The notes under the pieces were generated by a model. That model worked only from the letters and a program-made list of their open reading frames with translations. It did no database searches and was not told the DNA's origin. Of a DNA stretch of 64,000 bases, positions 1-9,288 are shown piece after piece. The translations under genes and the position numbers were made by a program. The stretch covers positions 310,001-374,000 of the forward strand of contig NZ_WHNQ01000001.1 in NCBI RefSeq assembly GCF_009362785.1. Direction: 5' to 3'. How positions within the stretch are numbered: position 1 is the stretch's first letter; each line of letters starts with the position of its first letter. The stretch comes from Paraburkholderia atlantica (lineage in GTDB: Bacteria; Pseudomonadota; Gammaproteobacteria; Burkholderiales; Burkholderiaceae).

Positions 1-168
1 TTCGTGTTGCTGGCGAAGTGGCTGCTCGCGCTCGCCGTCGCGTTCGCCGTCAATCTGTTGGCGATCCCGCGACTCGGCGCGTATGGCGCGCTCGTCGGCC
101 TCGCGGCCGGCTATCTGGCGGCCGCCTCGGTCAATCTTTATTACATCCGTTTCAAATTGCGCCCATGA
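1..168 (+). CDS. C-terminal end of a Wzx-like polysaccharide flippase (partial)
   Basis: Frame 1 is open from the first base to a TGA at 166-168 and gives 55 residues. They contain two hydrophobic stretches and an asparagine/proline/glycine pattern (NLLAIPRLGAYGALVG) typical of the last helices of oligosaccharide flippases of the MATE/MOP superfamily. Such proteins move undecaprenyl-diphosphate-linked repeat units across the inner membrane. The stop overlaps the ATG of the next glycosyltransferase (ATGA), so the two are translationally coupled. Only the tail is visible, so the family call rests on this pattern and on context. Confidence 0.6.
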   Translation, partial: FVLLAKWLLALAVAFAVNLLAIPRLGAYGALVGLAAGYLAAASVNLYYIRFKLRP

Positions 169-995
169 CGAATTCATCCGCCACCGCGCAAACCACGCTC
201 GACGACGTCGCGGTGCTGATGCCCGCCTACAACGGCCAGGCGGACGTCGATTCTACGCTCGCATCGTTTGAAGAAAGTGCGCTGGTGCACGTTTTGATCG
301 TCGATGACGGCAGCACGCCGCCGATCGTCGCGCCGGCGCTGCCGAACCTGAAGATCGAAGTGCTGCGCATGGCGCGCAACAGCGGCATCGAGCGCGCGCT
401 GCAAACCGGCATCGATGCGCTCGCGCAGCGCGGCTTTCGTTTTGCGGCGCGCATCGACGCGGGCGATCGCGCGGTGCCGCAGCGGCTCGCGAAGCAGCGC
501 GCGTTCATGGGAGCGCATCCGAACGTGGCGGGCCTCGGCATGTGGACCCAGGTCATCACGCGCGCGGGCGAGCCGCTTTTCATGCTGACGCCGCCGGCCG
601 AGCCGAAGGTGATCCGGCGCCAGCGCTTTTTCCGTTCGTGCCTCGCGCATCCGTCGATGATGCTGCGTATCGATGCCGTCCGCACAGTCGGCAACTACCG
701 CGCCGCGTATCCTTCGGCCGAGGACCTCGATCTGTTCTTACGTCTGATGGAACGCTATGACTGCGCGAATCTGCCGGAACTCGGCCTTTTCTACGAGCTG
801 AACGAAGGCGGCATCAGCGCGACGAAGCGGCGCCGGCAAATCGGTTCGACGCTGCGTTTGCAGTTGCGCTACTTCAACGTGGCCAATCCGTACGACTGGT
901 TGGGCCTCGCGAAGAATCTGTCGCATCTGCTGCTGCCTTATCGCACGTTGCAGCGGGTCAAGCGCGCGCTGCTGACGCCGCGCGAGAGCCGTTGA
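165..995 (+). CDS. glycosyltransferase family 2
   Basis: A 276-aa GT-A fold enzyme expected to transfer a sugar from a nucleotide sugar to a lipid-linked glycan at the cytoplasmic face of the inner membrane. Visible GT2 features, in order, are PAYNG near residue 20, VDDGS near 45, an acidic DAGD (DxD-like) near 105, a CLAHPSMMLR acceptor-region motif and EDLDLFLRL. I chose the ATG at 165 because it overlaps the flippase stop; the frame is open further upstream but that would run inside the flippase gene. Donor and acceptor cannot be read from the sequence. Confidence 0.88.
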   Translation: MTNSSATAQTTLDDVAVLMPAYNGQADVDSTLASFEESALVHVLIVDDGSTPPIVAPALPNLKIEVLRMARNSGIERALQTGIDALAQRGFRFAARIDAGDRAVPQRLAKQRAFMGAHPNVAGLGMWTQVITRAGEPLFMLTPPAEPKVIRRQRFFRSCLAHPSMMLRIDAVRTVGNYRAAYPSAEDLDLFLRLMERYDCANLPELGLFYELNEGGISATKRRRQIGSTLRLQLRYFNVANPYDWLGLAKNLSHLLLPYRTLQRVKRALLTPRESR

Positions 996-1114
996 ACCTC
1001 GCCACGTGTGAGCGATGTCGCTGTCGCTTCGTTCGCCGAGGTTCGCGCCGCTGAGTACGGCGCTGTATTCGTATCACTGGTCCACACTTCATTCAACGCC
1101 GTGCCCTTTTTCGC

Positions 1115-2263
1115 ATGAAGCCCTCTTTCAAGTCGACGCCCGCGCTGCGCATTACACTCGTCTGCAACACGGCCTGGGCAATCTATACGTATCGGCAAGG
1201 GCTGATCCGCACGCTGATCGGGCGCGGGGTCGATGTGACGGTGCTTGCGCCGCGCGACCGCACGTTCGAGTTGCTCGCCGCGATGGGCTGCCGTTGCATC
1301 GAGTTGCCGGTGGCGTCGAAGGGCACGAGTCCGGGCGAAGATCTGCGCACGCTCGTCGCGCTCTATCGGCAGTACCGGACGATCCGTCCGCATGTCGTGT
1401 TTCACTACACGATCAAGCCGAACATCTACGGCTCGATCGCGGCGAAGCTGGCTGGCGTGCAGTCGGTGGCGGTCACCACCGGCCTCGGCTATGTGTTCAT
1501 CCAGCACAGTCGCGCCGCGCAGATCGCCAAAAGGCTGTATCGTTTCGCGTTCCGCTTTCCGCGTGAAGTATGGTTCCTGAATCGCGACGATCAGGCCGCG
1601 TTCATCGACGGCAAGCTGCTCGTGCACCCGGAGCGCGCGCGGCTGTTGCACGGCGAGGGCGTCGATCTCGAGCAGTTCGCGTTCACGCCGCTGCGCGCTC
1701 GCGCGGAGTTTCGCTTCGTGCTGATCGGGCGGCTGCTGTGGGACAAGGGCGTCGGCGAATACGTCGAGGCGGCGCGGCAACTGCGCGCGCGCTATCCCCA
1801 TGCGCGTTTCCAGTTGCTCGGGCCGGTCGGCGTCGACAATCCGAGCGCCATCACGGGCGACGAAGTCGCCGCGTGGGAACAGGAAGGCGTGATCCAATAT
1901 CTGGGCGAAGCGCACGACGTGCGGCCGTTCATCGCCGATGCCGATTGCGTGGTGCTGCCGTCATATCGCGAAGGCGTGCCGCGCACGCTGATGGAAGCGT
2001 CGGCGATGGGCCGGCCGATCGTCGCGACCGACGTGCCCGGCTGCCGCGAGGTGGTGACCGACGGTGTCAATGGCTTGTTGTGCGAAGCGCGCAATGCGCA
2101 GAGCCTCGCCGCGAGTCTCGCGCGCATGCTCGATATGAGCGGCGCGGAGCGGCGCGCGATGGCGGAACGCGGCCGGCAGAAAGTCGCGACCGAATTCGAC
2201 GAACGCAAGGTCGTCGAAACGTATAAAGACCTGGTGCAAAAAATCACGGGTGTTTTACTTTAA
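1115..2263 (+). CDS. glycosyltransferase family 4 (PglA/WbpY-like)
   Basis: A 382-aa GT-B enzyme with an N-terminal Glyco_transf_4 domain beginning ALRITLVCNTAWAIYTYR, which contains YTIKPNIYGSIAA near residue 110. The C-terminal Glycos_transf_1 half has IGRLLWDKGV and the EGVPRTLMEASAMGRPIVATD nucleotide-sugar-binding segment (EX7E). Proteins with this pattern add the second or third sugar to undecaprenyl-diphosphate-linked oligosaccharides. The gene follows the GT2 gene after about 120 bases and precedes galE by 13 bases. The UDP-Gal/GalNAc from GalE is a plausible donor, which is inference. Confidence 0.87.
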   Translation: MKPSFKSTPALRITLVCNTAWAIYTYRQGLIRTLIGRGVDVTVLAPRDRTFELLAAMGCRCIELPVASKGTSPGEDLRTLVALYRQYRTIRPHVVFHYTIKPNIYGSIAAKLAGVQSVAVTTGLGYVFIQHSRAAQIAKRLYRFAFRFPREVWFLNRDDQAAFIDGKLLVHPERARLLHGEGVDLEQFAFTPLRARAEFRFVLIGRLLWDKGVGEYVEAARQLRARYPHARFQLLGPVGVDNPSAITGDEVAAWEQEGVIQYLGEAHDVRPFIADADCVVLPSYREGVPRTLMEASAMGRPIVATDVPGCREVVTDGVNGLLCEARNAQSLAASLARMLDMSGAERRAMAERGRQKVATEFDERKVVETYKDLVQKITGVLL

Positions 2264-2276
2264 TGGGAGCAACAGC

Positions 2277-3299
2277 ATGACCATGAAAGGCACGATTCTG
2301 GTAACCGGCGGCGCGGGTTTCATCGGCTCGCACACCTGCGTCGAACTGTTGAACGGCGGCTACGACGTCGTTGTGATCGACAACCTCGTGAACAGCAAGC
2401 GCGAATCGTTGCGGCGCGTCGAGCAAATAACCGGCCGTGCGGTGAGCTTCTACGACGACGACGCACGCGACGCAGCCGCGCTGCAGCGCATTTTCGATGC
2501 GCATCCGATCACCGGCACGATCCATTTCGCGGCGCTGAAAGCGGTCGGCGAATCGGTCGCGAAGCCGATCGAGTATTACGCGAACAACGTCGGCAGCCTG
2601 CTGACGCTGCTCGGCGTGATGCGCGATCGCAACGTCAAGCAGTTCGTGTTCAGTTCGTCGGCAACGGTGTATGGCGTGCCGAAAAGCTCGCCGATCGACG
2701 AATCGTTCCCGCTGTCGGCGACCAATCCGTATGGCCAATCGAAGCTGATCGCCGAGCAGATCCTGCGCGATCTGGAAGTGTCGGACCCGTCGTGGCGCAT
2801 CGCGACGCTGCGCTACTTCAATCCGGTCGGCGCGCATGAGAGCGGCCTGATTGGCGAAGATCCCGCCGGCATTCCGAACAACCTGATGCCGTACGTCGCG
2901 CAGGTCGCGGTCGGCAAACTCGAAAAGCTGCGCGTGTTCGGCGGCGACTACGAGACGCCCGACGGCACCGGCGTGCGCGACTACATCCACGTGGTCGATC
3001 TCGCGCGCGGGCATCTCGCCGCGCTCGATGCGCTCGTCGAGCGCGATGCGAGCTTCGTCGTCAATCTCGGCACGGGCCAGGGCTATAGCGTGCTCGACGT
3101 GGTGCGTTCGTTCGAGAAAGCGTCGGGCCGGCCGGTGCCGTACGAGATCGTCGCGCGCCGCCCGGGCGACGTCGCGCAGTGTTTCGCGGACCCGAGCGCG
3201 GCCGAGAAGATCATCGGCTGGCGCGCGCAGTTCGGCATCGAGCGCATGTGCGCGGACCACTGGCGCTGGCAGTCGATGAATCCGCAGGGGTTTGCGTAA
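2277..3299 (+). CDS. galE: UDP-glucose 4-epimerase
   Basis: A 340-aa extended SDR that interconverts UDP-Glc/UDP-Gal (or the N-acetyl forms) using tightly bound NAD. The Rossmann motif GGAGFIGS is near residue 10, the catalytic Ser is in SSSATVYG and the Tyr-Lys pair is in YGQSK. The length matches the family (about 338 aa). I prefer the ATG at 2277, preceded by GGGAG eight bases upstream, over an in-frame start at 2250 that would overlap the previous gene. It supplies Gal or GalNAc donors for this locus. Confidence 0.94.
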   Translation: MTMKGTILVTGGAGFIGSHTCVELLNGGYDVVVIDNLVNSKRESLRRVEQITGRAVSFYDDDARDAAALQRIFDAHPITGTIHFAALKAVGESVAKPIEYYANNVGSLLTLLGVMRDRNVKQFVFSSSATVYGVPKSSPIDESFPLSATNPYGQSKLIAEQILRDLEVSDPSWRIATLRYFNPVGAHESGLIGEDPAGIPNNLMPYVAQVAVGKLEKLRVFGGDYETPDGTGVRDYIHVVDLARGHLAALDALVERDASFVVNLGTGQGYSVLDVVRSFEKASGRPVPYEIVARRPGDVAQCFADPSAAEKIIGWRAQFGIERMCADHWRWQSMNPQGFA

Positions 3300-3331
3300 A
3301 GCGCTTCGGCTTCATCGCGTCGGTATAAAAG

Positions 3332-3370
3332 ACGGCGGCGGCATTCGCATAGCGCGGATGCCGCCGCCGT
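3332..3370. terminator. Rho-independent terminator, probably bidirectional
   Basis: A perfect 13-bp inverted repeat (3332-3344 with 3358-3370) with a 13-nt loop lies between the converging galE and the membrane-protein gene. It is followed by a modest T-rich run (TTGCTC) on the plus side and preceded by a short A-run (TATAAAAG) that becomes a T-run on the minus side. Confidence 0.75.
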
Positions 3371-3378
3371 TTGCTCGC

Positions 3379-4932
3379 CTACTGCGCGAATTCGCGCGGA
3401 TAAAAATACAAACCGGCGACGTTCACCGCACCGGCCATTCCTTCCTTCGGCACCGCCGACACCAGAAAACGCCGGTGGGCGCCTCGCATTTCGTCAGGCG
3501 TGCAGCGCGCCGCTCGGCTGAACACGAGCTGCCAGTTTTGCGCGATGCAAAACGGTACGCTGCCCTGACGTTTCGCATACGCTTCGATGCCCACCACAAT
3601 CGGCCACAGCCGCTCCCAATCCGCGGACCCATCGAGGTCGAAAACCGCCACGCCGCCCCCCGCTTCAAGATTGCGGATAGTCGAATAAGCAGCGGGAATT
3701 CGCGGATCGTCGTACTGGGAAACGTTTTCAGGCGGCTGATGAATCCGGACCGCCGTGAAAGCCGCCACGATCACACAAACGATCACGGCAACGGGCAGCG
3801 TCGCAACCGTCACATTGTCGAGGAAACGCTTGACCAGCAACGTCAGCGCCAGAGCAGGAACGACGTAGTAGAAGATTCCGACATAGGTCAGCGAAAGATC
3901 GTCGACTCCGAATACGGCATAAAACACAAAGGCGACTGTTGCACTGGCTAGCGCCAGCGACAATGCCCGCTCAGGCGCGACGCGGCTTTCATTGTCGCGC
4001 GCAGGGTCGTTCGTCACGAGCACGGCACAAGCCGCCGCGCCCAGCAGAATGCCGAACAGTCCATTACTCCAGAAAAGACCGGCAAAGCGCGCCGCGTCCA
4101 CTAAACGATTGGCTGGGTGGGCACGGCTAAAAGCGGCATATTCAGCGAGCGGTCCGGGAAAATGAAGGATCGTCTGGATCGCGAGAGGAATCAGGAAAAG
4201 CACCACGATCGCCAATGCAACCGCGATCGTTCGAACATTGCCCGCGAGGAAATGCCGGCTCAACACCCAGGTTTCATTGGAACCCGATCCGACGGAAATC
4301 CAGGTATTCGCTATCAGCGCGCACGCCAGCATCACGGCCGTCATACCAAGAAAAGAAGCATGACCGTTTAGCAGGAATCCAAGGCTTACGGCAAGCAGGA
4401 GAAGCCCGTCTGCGCGTCCCATGATCAATGCGGCTACGGACACCGTGAACGCCGCAAAAGCAAAATAGTAGAGATGCGGGAACCAGGGACCCGCAAAGGC
4501 CTGAAAGTTGAGGTAAGCGGTGACACCGACGAATATAGCCGTGGTGACGACGGCTGCCGCGGTGGCTCCTCTCGTCGCCTGTTGCATCCTGATCAAGAGC
4601 GTCCCGATTGCCGCGATCCAGAAACCGGAAAGCAGCGCAACCACAAGGATCTGACCGGAAAACGGCGACGCGACCGCGTGCGTCAGGTCGAAAAATACGA
4701 TCTCGCCCGCTGCCAGCGCGTAAAGAAGCGCAGGACCAGGATGATTGAACCCCACGCGCGAGTAATGTCCGACGAGCAGCTTCAGATGCTTCGCGTCGTC
4801 GATCAGCAACGAGTTAGCCGCAAAGTCTCCGACCTCGTGCAGTTGCGCGGACGCAAAGGTCTGACCGAATACGATAATGAACAGCCAGACACAGAGCGCC
4901 GAAATAACAAACGCTGCCAACCTTTTGAGCAT
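3379..4932 (-). CDS. polytopic membrane protein of unknown function (GT-C-like)
   Basis: A 517-aa protein starting with a hydrophobic N-terminus after MLKR, then many membrane-spanning stretches up to about residue 390 and a soluble C-terminal region of about 120 residues. The first extracytoplasmic segment carries HYSRVGFNHPGPAL, a conserved-looking patch placed where GT-C glycosyltransferases have their first loop with acidic catalytic residues. It could therefore be a lipid-phosphate-sugar-dependent glycosyltransferase, but I recognise no named family. It is monocistronic, convergent with galE. Confidence 0.75.
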   Translation of the reverse strand: MLKRLAAFVISALCVWLFIIVFGQTFASAQLHEVGDFAANSLLIDDAKHLKLLVGHYSRVGFNHPGPALLYALAAGEIVFFDLTHAVASPFSGQILVVALLSGFWIAAIGTLLIRMQQATRGATAAAVVTTAIFVGVTAYLNFQAFAGPWFPHLYYFAFAAFTVSVAALIMGRADGLLLLAVSLGFLLNGHASFLGMTAVMLACALIANTWISVGSGSNETWVLSRHFLAGNVRTIAVALAIVVLFLIPLAIQTILHFPGPLAEYAAFSRAHPANRLVDAARFAGLFWSNGLFGILLGAAACAVLVTNDPARDNESRVAPERALSLALASATVAFVFYAVFGVDDLSLTYVGIFYYVVPALALTLLVKRFLDNVTVATLPVAVIVCVIVAAFTAVRIHQPPENVSQYDDPRIPAAYSTIRNLEAGGGVAVFDLDGSADWERLWPIVVGIEAYAKRQGSVPFCIAQNWQLVFSRAARCTPDEMRGAHRRFLVSAVPKEGMAGAVNVAGLYFYPREFAQ

Positions 4933-5027
4933 CGAACACCTGTTTTCGTTTTGTCGAACCAGATGGAAAACAGGATTCTAAGGTAGCTGTCGGCGCGCTA
5001 TGACGTCGACAGTCACGCATTTCTTCG

Positions 5028-6593
5028 CTAGGCCGCCGCCCCCGACTCTTCAAGCCGGAACACGGCAATGGCTTCCTTCAGAATCACGGCCTGCTCCTCC
5101 AGCGACTTCGCCGCGGCGGCCGCCTGCTCGACGAGCGCCGCGTTGTGCTGCGTGACCTCGTCGATCTGCGACACCGCCTTGTTGACCTGCTCGATACCGT
5201 CGCTCTGTTCGAGCGCCGACGCCTCGATCTCGCTCATCACGCCGGTCACGCGCTCGACGGCCTTCATCGCTTCCTGAATCGTCTTCTGCGCATCCGACAC
5301 CAGCGACGCCCCTTCCTCGACCTTCGCCGCCGACTCGCCGATCAGCTCCTTGATCTCCTTGGCCGCCGCGCCCGAGCGCTGCGCGAGGCTGCGCACTTCC
5401 GAGGCGACCACCGCGAAGCCGCGTCCCTGCTCGCCCGCGCGGGCCGCTTCGACGGCCGCGTTCAGCGCGAGGATGTTGGTCTGGAACGCGATCCCCTCGA
5501 TCATGCCGATGATCTCGGTGACCTTGCGCGACGAATCGCTGATGCCGTCCATCGTCTCCGTCACGCGCGACACCACCTTGCCGCCGCGCGTGACCGTATC
5601 GAGCGCGCCGTGCGCGAGGCGGTTCGCCTGCTTCGCGTTGTCGGCGTTCTGCTTCACGGTCGCCGACAGCTGCTCCATGCTCGCCGCGGTCTCCTGCAGC
5701 GCGGCCGCCTGCTGCTCGGTACGCGCCGACAGATCGGCATTGCCCGACGCGATCTCGTTCGCGCCCTGCGTGATCGCGCTGGTGCTGCCGCGCACTTTGC
5801 CGACCGTTTCGACGAGGCCGTCGCGCATCCGCGTCAGCGCACCGAGCAGCTGACCCATCTCGTTGCGCGATTTCACCTTGATCGCGACGCTCAGGTCACC
5901 GGCCGCGATGCGCTCGAAATGCTTGACCGTCGCGTTGACCGGCTTGATCAGCGCCGACGACAACGCGACGCGCGCGCCCACGGCGATCACGAGTGCGATC
6001 ACCGCGATCGCGCCGAACAGCACTGTCGCGAGCTGGAAGCGTCGCGCGCCGGTCGCCGCCTGCTCATGCTGATTGTCCATCTGCGCTTTTTCGAGCGCGT
6101 CGATCGCTTTCGAGTAAGACGCGTACAGGCTATTCGCGGTATCGCCCTGGATGGTACGGAAGGTGTTGAAGTCGAAGTCGGTCAGTGCCTTGAATTCCGG
6201 TTCGACCGCCTTGTCGACGAGCGCCGCGCGCGCCTCGCCGACGCTGTGCGCGAGCTTGCGCTCGGCGTCGCTCGCGAACGGGCCGGCCATGTAGTTGCGG
6301 AAATCGTTGTTCGATTCGAGCAGCACCTTGTGCGCGGCCGGCAGCAGATCGTCGGTCTGCTTGCCGACGCTGAACAACGTCTGATAGGTGCCCAACGCAA
6401 GCTGTACCTGCAGGAGCTTCTCCGAACTCGCCTTCAGATGCGACAGCGCGGCCTCGCTGCGCTGCGTGTCGGCGAGGCTGTCGTTGGCGAGCTTTAGCGC
6501 GCCGTATCCGACAGCGATTACTGTCAGCAGGAAGGCGACGAATACGCTGATCACGAGCGTCAGTCCGCCGCGAATTGTGATGTTGTTTAGCAT
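5028..6593 (-). CDS. methyl-accepting chemotaxis protein
   Basis: A 521-aa chemoreceptor. TM1 is at about residues 9-31, followed by a helical periplasmic four-helix-bundle type sensor (about 32-190), TM2 around 195-215 and a HAMP domain. The long cytoplasmic signalling coiled coil contains the highly conserved hairpin ([19 protein letters not shown]) that contacts CheA/CheW. The C-terminus ([10 protein letters not shown]) lacks a CheR/CheB-tethering pentapeptide. The start at 6593 has GGAG just upstream; longer in-frame starts precede it. No che genes lie nearby, so it is an orphan receptor. Confidence 0.95.
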   Translation of the reverse strand: MLNNITIRGGLTLVISVFVAFLLTVIAVGYGALKLANDSLADTQRSEAALSHLKASSEKLLQVQLALGTYQTLFSVGKQTDDLLPAAHKVLLESNNDFRNYMAGPFASDAERKLAHSVGEARAALVDKAVEPEFKALTDFDFNTFRTIQGDTANSLYASYSKAIDALEKAQMDNQHEQAATGARRFQLATVLFGAIAVIALVIAVGARVALSSALIKPVNATVKHFERIAAGDLSVAIKVKSRNEMGQLLGALTRMRDGLVETVGKVRGSTSAITQGANEIASGNADLSARTEQQAAALQETAASMEQLSATVKQNADNAKQANRLAHGALDTVTRGGKVVSRVTETMDGISDSSRKVTEIIGMIEGIAFQTNILALNAAVEAARAGEQGRGFAVVASEVRSLAQRSGAAAKEIKELIGESAAKVEEGASLVSDAQKTIQEAMKAVERVTGVMSEIEASALEQSDGIEQVNKAVSQIDEVTQHNAALVEQAAAAAKSLEEQAVILKEAIAVFRLEESGAAA

Positions 6594-6842
6594 TGGGTCT
6601 CCGGAACGCCTTTGTTGCGCGCGACTGACACTTCGTCGCATCCAGGTTTACGGTTGCGGCGCGCGTGCGGCGCATAGGGGAAATCCATGAGAAGCCAGCG
6701 CTGACGGGCCTTTGCAGGCCGCTTCGATCTCGCTATCTGGGATATTTCCACTGGCGCGCATGAAAGCTTTGCGTCCCTGCCGCGCGCCGGCCGCCGTGCG
6801 TTTCGTTTGTATAATTCCGCGTCTTCGCTCAGGCCCATTTTC

Positions 6843-7943
6843 ATGCTTAGTTTTGCGCTCGGCTTTCTCGTCTCTCTGCTGATCACGCTGTTGATCGTGC
6901 GCTATGCGCATCTGCATGAAAAGTTCTCGACCGATACCGATCTGGCCGGCGTGCAGAAATTCCATGTGCGTCCCGTGCCGCGTATCGGCGGGACCGGGAT
7001 TCTGCTCGGGCTGCTCGCCTCCGCGGTGCAGTTGCATCGCGCGTATCCGGCCGTGTCGGGCAGCATTCTCTGGCTGATCGCGTGCGGCACGCCGGCGTTC
7101 GGCTCGGGGCTCGTCGAAGATCTGACCAAGCGCGTGTCGCCACTCACGCGCCTCGTCTGCACGATGGCGGCCGCCGCGCTCGCCTGGTTCTTTCTCGACA
7201 TCGCGGTCACGCGCATCAGCGTGCCGCCGCTCGACTTTCTGCTGTCATATGCGGCGATCTCGTTCGTGGTCACGGTGCTCGCGGTCGCGGCCCTCGCCAA
7301 CGCGATCAATATCATCGACGGCTTCAACGGCCTCGCGTCGATGGTGGCGTTCATGATGTTCGCGTCGCTCGCGTATGTGGCGTTCCAGGTGCACGACCCG
7401 GTCGTGCTGTCGGCGTCGTTCATGATGATGGGCGCGGTGCTCGGCTTCTTCATCTGGAACTTCCCTGCCGGGCTGATTTTTCTCGGCGACGGTGGCGCGT
7501 ACTTCATCGGCTTCATGCTCGCCGAGCTGTCGATCCTGCTCGTGATGCGCAATCGCGACGTGTCCGCGTGGTATCCGGTGCTGCTTTTCATGTACCCGAT
7601 CTTCGAGACCTGTTTCTCCATCTACCGCAAGAAGTTCATTCGCGGCATGTCGCCGGGCATTCCGGACGGCGTGCATCTGCATATGCTGGTCTACAAGCGG
7701 CTGATGCGCTGGGCGGTCGGCGCGCGCACCGCGCGCGAGCTGACGCGCCGCAACTCGCTGACGTCGCCGTACCTGTGGCTGCTGTGCCTGATCGCGGTCG
7801 TGCCGGCGACGCTGTTCTGGCGGCACACGCTGCATCTGTTCTGCTTCGTTGTCGTTTTTGCGGCGACTTATGTGTGGCTTTACGTGAGCATCGTGCGGTT
7901 CAAGTCGCCGAGGTGGATGGTGGTGAGGAAGGGGAAGCGGTAA
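6843..7943 (+). CDS. MraY/WecA-family polyprenyl-phosphate sugar-1-phosphate transferase
   Basis: A 366-aa polytopic membrane enzyme (about 10 TM segments) expected to transfer a sugar-1-phosphate from a UDP-sugar to undecaprenyl phosphate, the first step of glycan assembly. Family signatures are KFHVRPVPRIGGTGI near residue 38, the Mg-binding NAINIIDGFNGL and FLGDGGAYFIGF. The ATG at 6843 starts the first TM helix; a start 12 codons upstream is possible. It has its own terminator and is divergent from the chemoreceptor gene. It is the second such enzyme in this window, besides the WbpL-like one at 13243-14265. Confidence 0.88.
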   Translation: MLSFALGFLVSLLITLLIVRYAHLHEKFSTDTDLAGVQKFHVRPVPRIGGTGILLGLLASAVQLHRAYPAVSGSILWLIACGTPAFGSGLVEDLTKRVSPLTRLVCTMAAAALAWFFLDIAVTRISVPPLDFLLSYAAISFVVTVLAVAALANAINIIDGFNGLASMVAFMMFASLAYVAFQVHDPVVLSASFMMMGAVLGFFIWNFPAGLIFLGDGGAYFIGFMLAELSILLVMRNRDVSAWYPVLLFMYPIFETCFSIYRKKFIRGMSPGIPDGVHLHMLVYKRLMRWAVGARTARELTRRNSLTSPYLWLLCLIAVVPATLFWRHTLHLFCFVVVFAATYVWLYVSIVRFKSPRWMVVRKGKR

Positions 7944-7954
7944 GTGGAAACGAC

Positions 7955-7978
7955 AAAGGCGCCCGAGGGCGCCTTTTT
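7955..7978 (+). terminator. Rho-independent terminator
   Basis: A perfect 10-bp stem (7955-7964 with 7967-7976) whose right arm ends in a T-run (TTTTT). It lies 11 bases after the stop of the WecA-like transferase. Confidence 0.9.
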
Positions 7979-8157
7979 ATTGGTCGAAATAGCCTTAGCC
8001 GCATCGAAAGTGGCTCATATGTAGCATGGGTATCGGCCGAAAATTCGAATTCCGTTTACTCGGCTCGAAATGTAGCAATAGAACCCCCTCGTCACCGACA
8101 TCCCTCGAAATTCATTAATGCACGGGAAAAATAAAACCCCGTCGCCGACGCTTTCGT

Positions 8158-8415
8158 CTACTTCGTGCGATACCACCGCCATAGCTTCATGATCGCCACA
8201 TACGCCAGCACCGCCGCGATCAGTTCGATAGTCAGCCAGACCGCAATGTACAAATCTTCAGGATCGCGAATACCAAGCGCTTGCGATGTGTACAACCATG
8301 CGCGCATTTCTACCTGTGACCATTCATAGTGAAGCGGGCGCACAAAAACGAATGACAGAAGGAACAGGCCTAAGAACAGCACAACCTTAGACCCTTTACG
8401 GGCAGGTGTTGCCAT
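8158..8415 (-). CDS. small two-TM membrane protein, putative immunity protein A
   Basis: 85 aa. TM1 is at about residues 9-26, a loop of about 30 residues carries MRAWLYTSQALGIRDPEDLY, TM2 follows at about 57-78 and the protein ends in a basic tail. Its ATG lies 20 bases inside the 3' end of the toxin fragment gene, the same overlap as in units B and C, so it is translationally coupled. It is homologous to the proteins at 9037-9288 and 10144-10398; the membrane segments are conserved and the loop diverges. By position it should protect against the periplasmic peptidoglycan-acting toxin next to it. That role is inferred. Confidence 0.78.
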   Translation of the reverse strand: MATPARKGSKVVLFLGLFLLSFVFVRPLHYEWSQVEMRAWLYTSQALGIRDPEDLYIAVWLTIELIAAVLAYVAIMKLWRWYRTK

Positions 8416-8863
8416 ACGTGATGACCTCGATTGTTCCGTACGCGCGAAGCCCCGGACGGCCGGTGAGAATCGTACTGGTGTTCAACAGCGAGTTCCGGAT
8501 GACCAGAAAATCAGCACGGCTCGGCAGCGTGATGCAGCCGAGTGAAGCACCTTCACCGCCTGCCGGATGCAACCGGAAATGCCCGCGCTTGACACCATTG
8601 ACCCATGTAAAGTCATCAATGCTGCCGTCATCCCGATACAGGGCGAACCATTCATTGTGATTCGTTGGGCTGCCCCATGCGGCATTCCACGTATCCTTCG
8701 CCAAGGCAAGGGCTTGTGAACCGAGCCCGCCAGTGGGTTGGTCTACGATCCAATACTTACCGGCGGGGCCCACTGGCGCGCTACAGGACGACTGCGGATT
8801 TGCCACCTCTCTCGCCTGGGCAAACAAAGCGCGCCTCAGGGGCGCGCAAAACAGTTGCATCAT
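8396..8863 (-). pseudogene. DUF2778 (Tlde1-like) toxin fragment lacking its N-terminus
   Basis: The frame is open for 155 codons, but only about the last 125 residues (from GKYWIV on) match the DUF2778 toxins of units B and C. The first 30 residues come from the upstream non-coding repeat, including its decayed terminator hairpin. The normal start, leader ORF and AGGAGG ribosome site are missing. The putative catalytic His (RLHPAGG) and Cys (SLGCITLP) are intact. It may be silent, or translated weakly from an ATG at 8863, or serve as a sequence reservoir for recombination with B and C. Confidence 0.75.
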
Positions 8864-9005
8864 GAGAATGCCAACCGAGCCGCAACCTCAGCGGGAATGA
8901 CATACCGGGTGGCGACGGTTCAATGCTAGGTGTATGTGCCGGGCGCAGGCTTCAGAGAACTCCGAAAAGCAGGGGCATGTGCGAATGTCGTCAACTCTCC
9001 TCGGC

Positions 9006-9030
9006 AAAAAAGCCCCGTCGCCAGGGCTTT
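9006..9030 (-). terminator. Rho-independent terminator after immunity gene B
   Basis: A 7-bp stem (9009-9015 with 9024-9030) followed on the minus strand by a T-run (complement of 9006-9011). It lies just downstream of the immunity gene of unit B. Confidence 0.75.
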
Positions 9031-9036
9031 CGTCCA

Positions 9037-9288
9037 CTACGTGCGAGACCACCGCCATAGCTTCATGATCATCACATACGCCAGCGTCGCTGCTAGCAGT
9101 TCGATAGTCATCCATACCCCGATATACAGGTTTTCGGGGTCGCGGACACCGAGCCAATCCGAAGCCCCCCACCATGCTCGCGCTTCACCTTCTGTCCACG
9201 GATCGGATATCCGGACATAACGAAATGAAAGAAGAAACAACCCAATAAACAGCGCGATCTTGAAGAGCCTACGGACAAGTGTTGCCAT
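9037..9288 (-). CDS. small two-TM membrane protein, putative immunity protein B
   Basis: 83 aa. It starts MATLVRRLFK, followed by TM1, a loop of about 30 residues rich in Trp and acidic residues (WTEGEARAWWGASDWLG), TM2 and WRWSRT at the end. The start at 9288 overlaps the toxin's last 20 bases. A longer in-frame start eight codons upstream exists, but the 20-base overlap is conserved in all three units. The loop would face the periplasm, where the toxin should act, if both ends are cytoplasmic, as the basic termini suggest. Confidence 0.8.
   Translation of the reverse strand: MATLVRRLFKIALFIGLFLLSFRYVRISDPWTEGEARAWWGASDWLGVRDPENLYIGVWMTIELLAATLAYVMIMKLWRWSRT

Larger units (their letters stand above)
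8158..9011 (-). repeat. tandem effector-immunity unit A (degenerate copy)
   Basis: First of three head-to-tail units on the minus strand (A 8158-9011, B 9037-10120, C 10144-11228). Unit A is about 230 bases shorter than B and C. Sequence matching codons 1 to about 50 of the toxin, the short leader ORF and the proximal upstream region is missing, so toxin codons are fused to the distal upstream repeat near 8767-8775. The upstream element and the immunity gene remain recognisable. Confidence 0.85.

Noticed and set aside
5145..6497. 450-codon plus-strand open frame rich in Arg, Leu and Asp
   Set aside because: It is antisense to the chemoreceptor gene, whose motifs are unambiguous.
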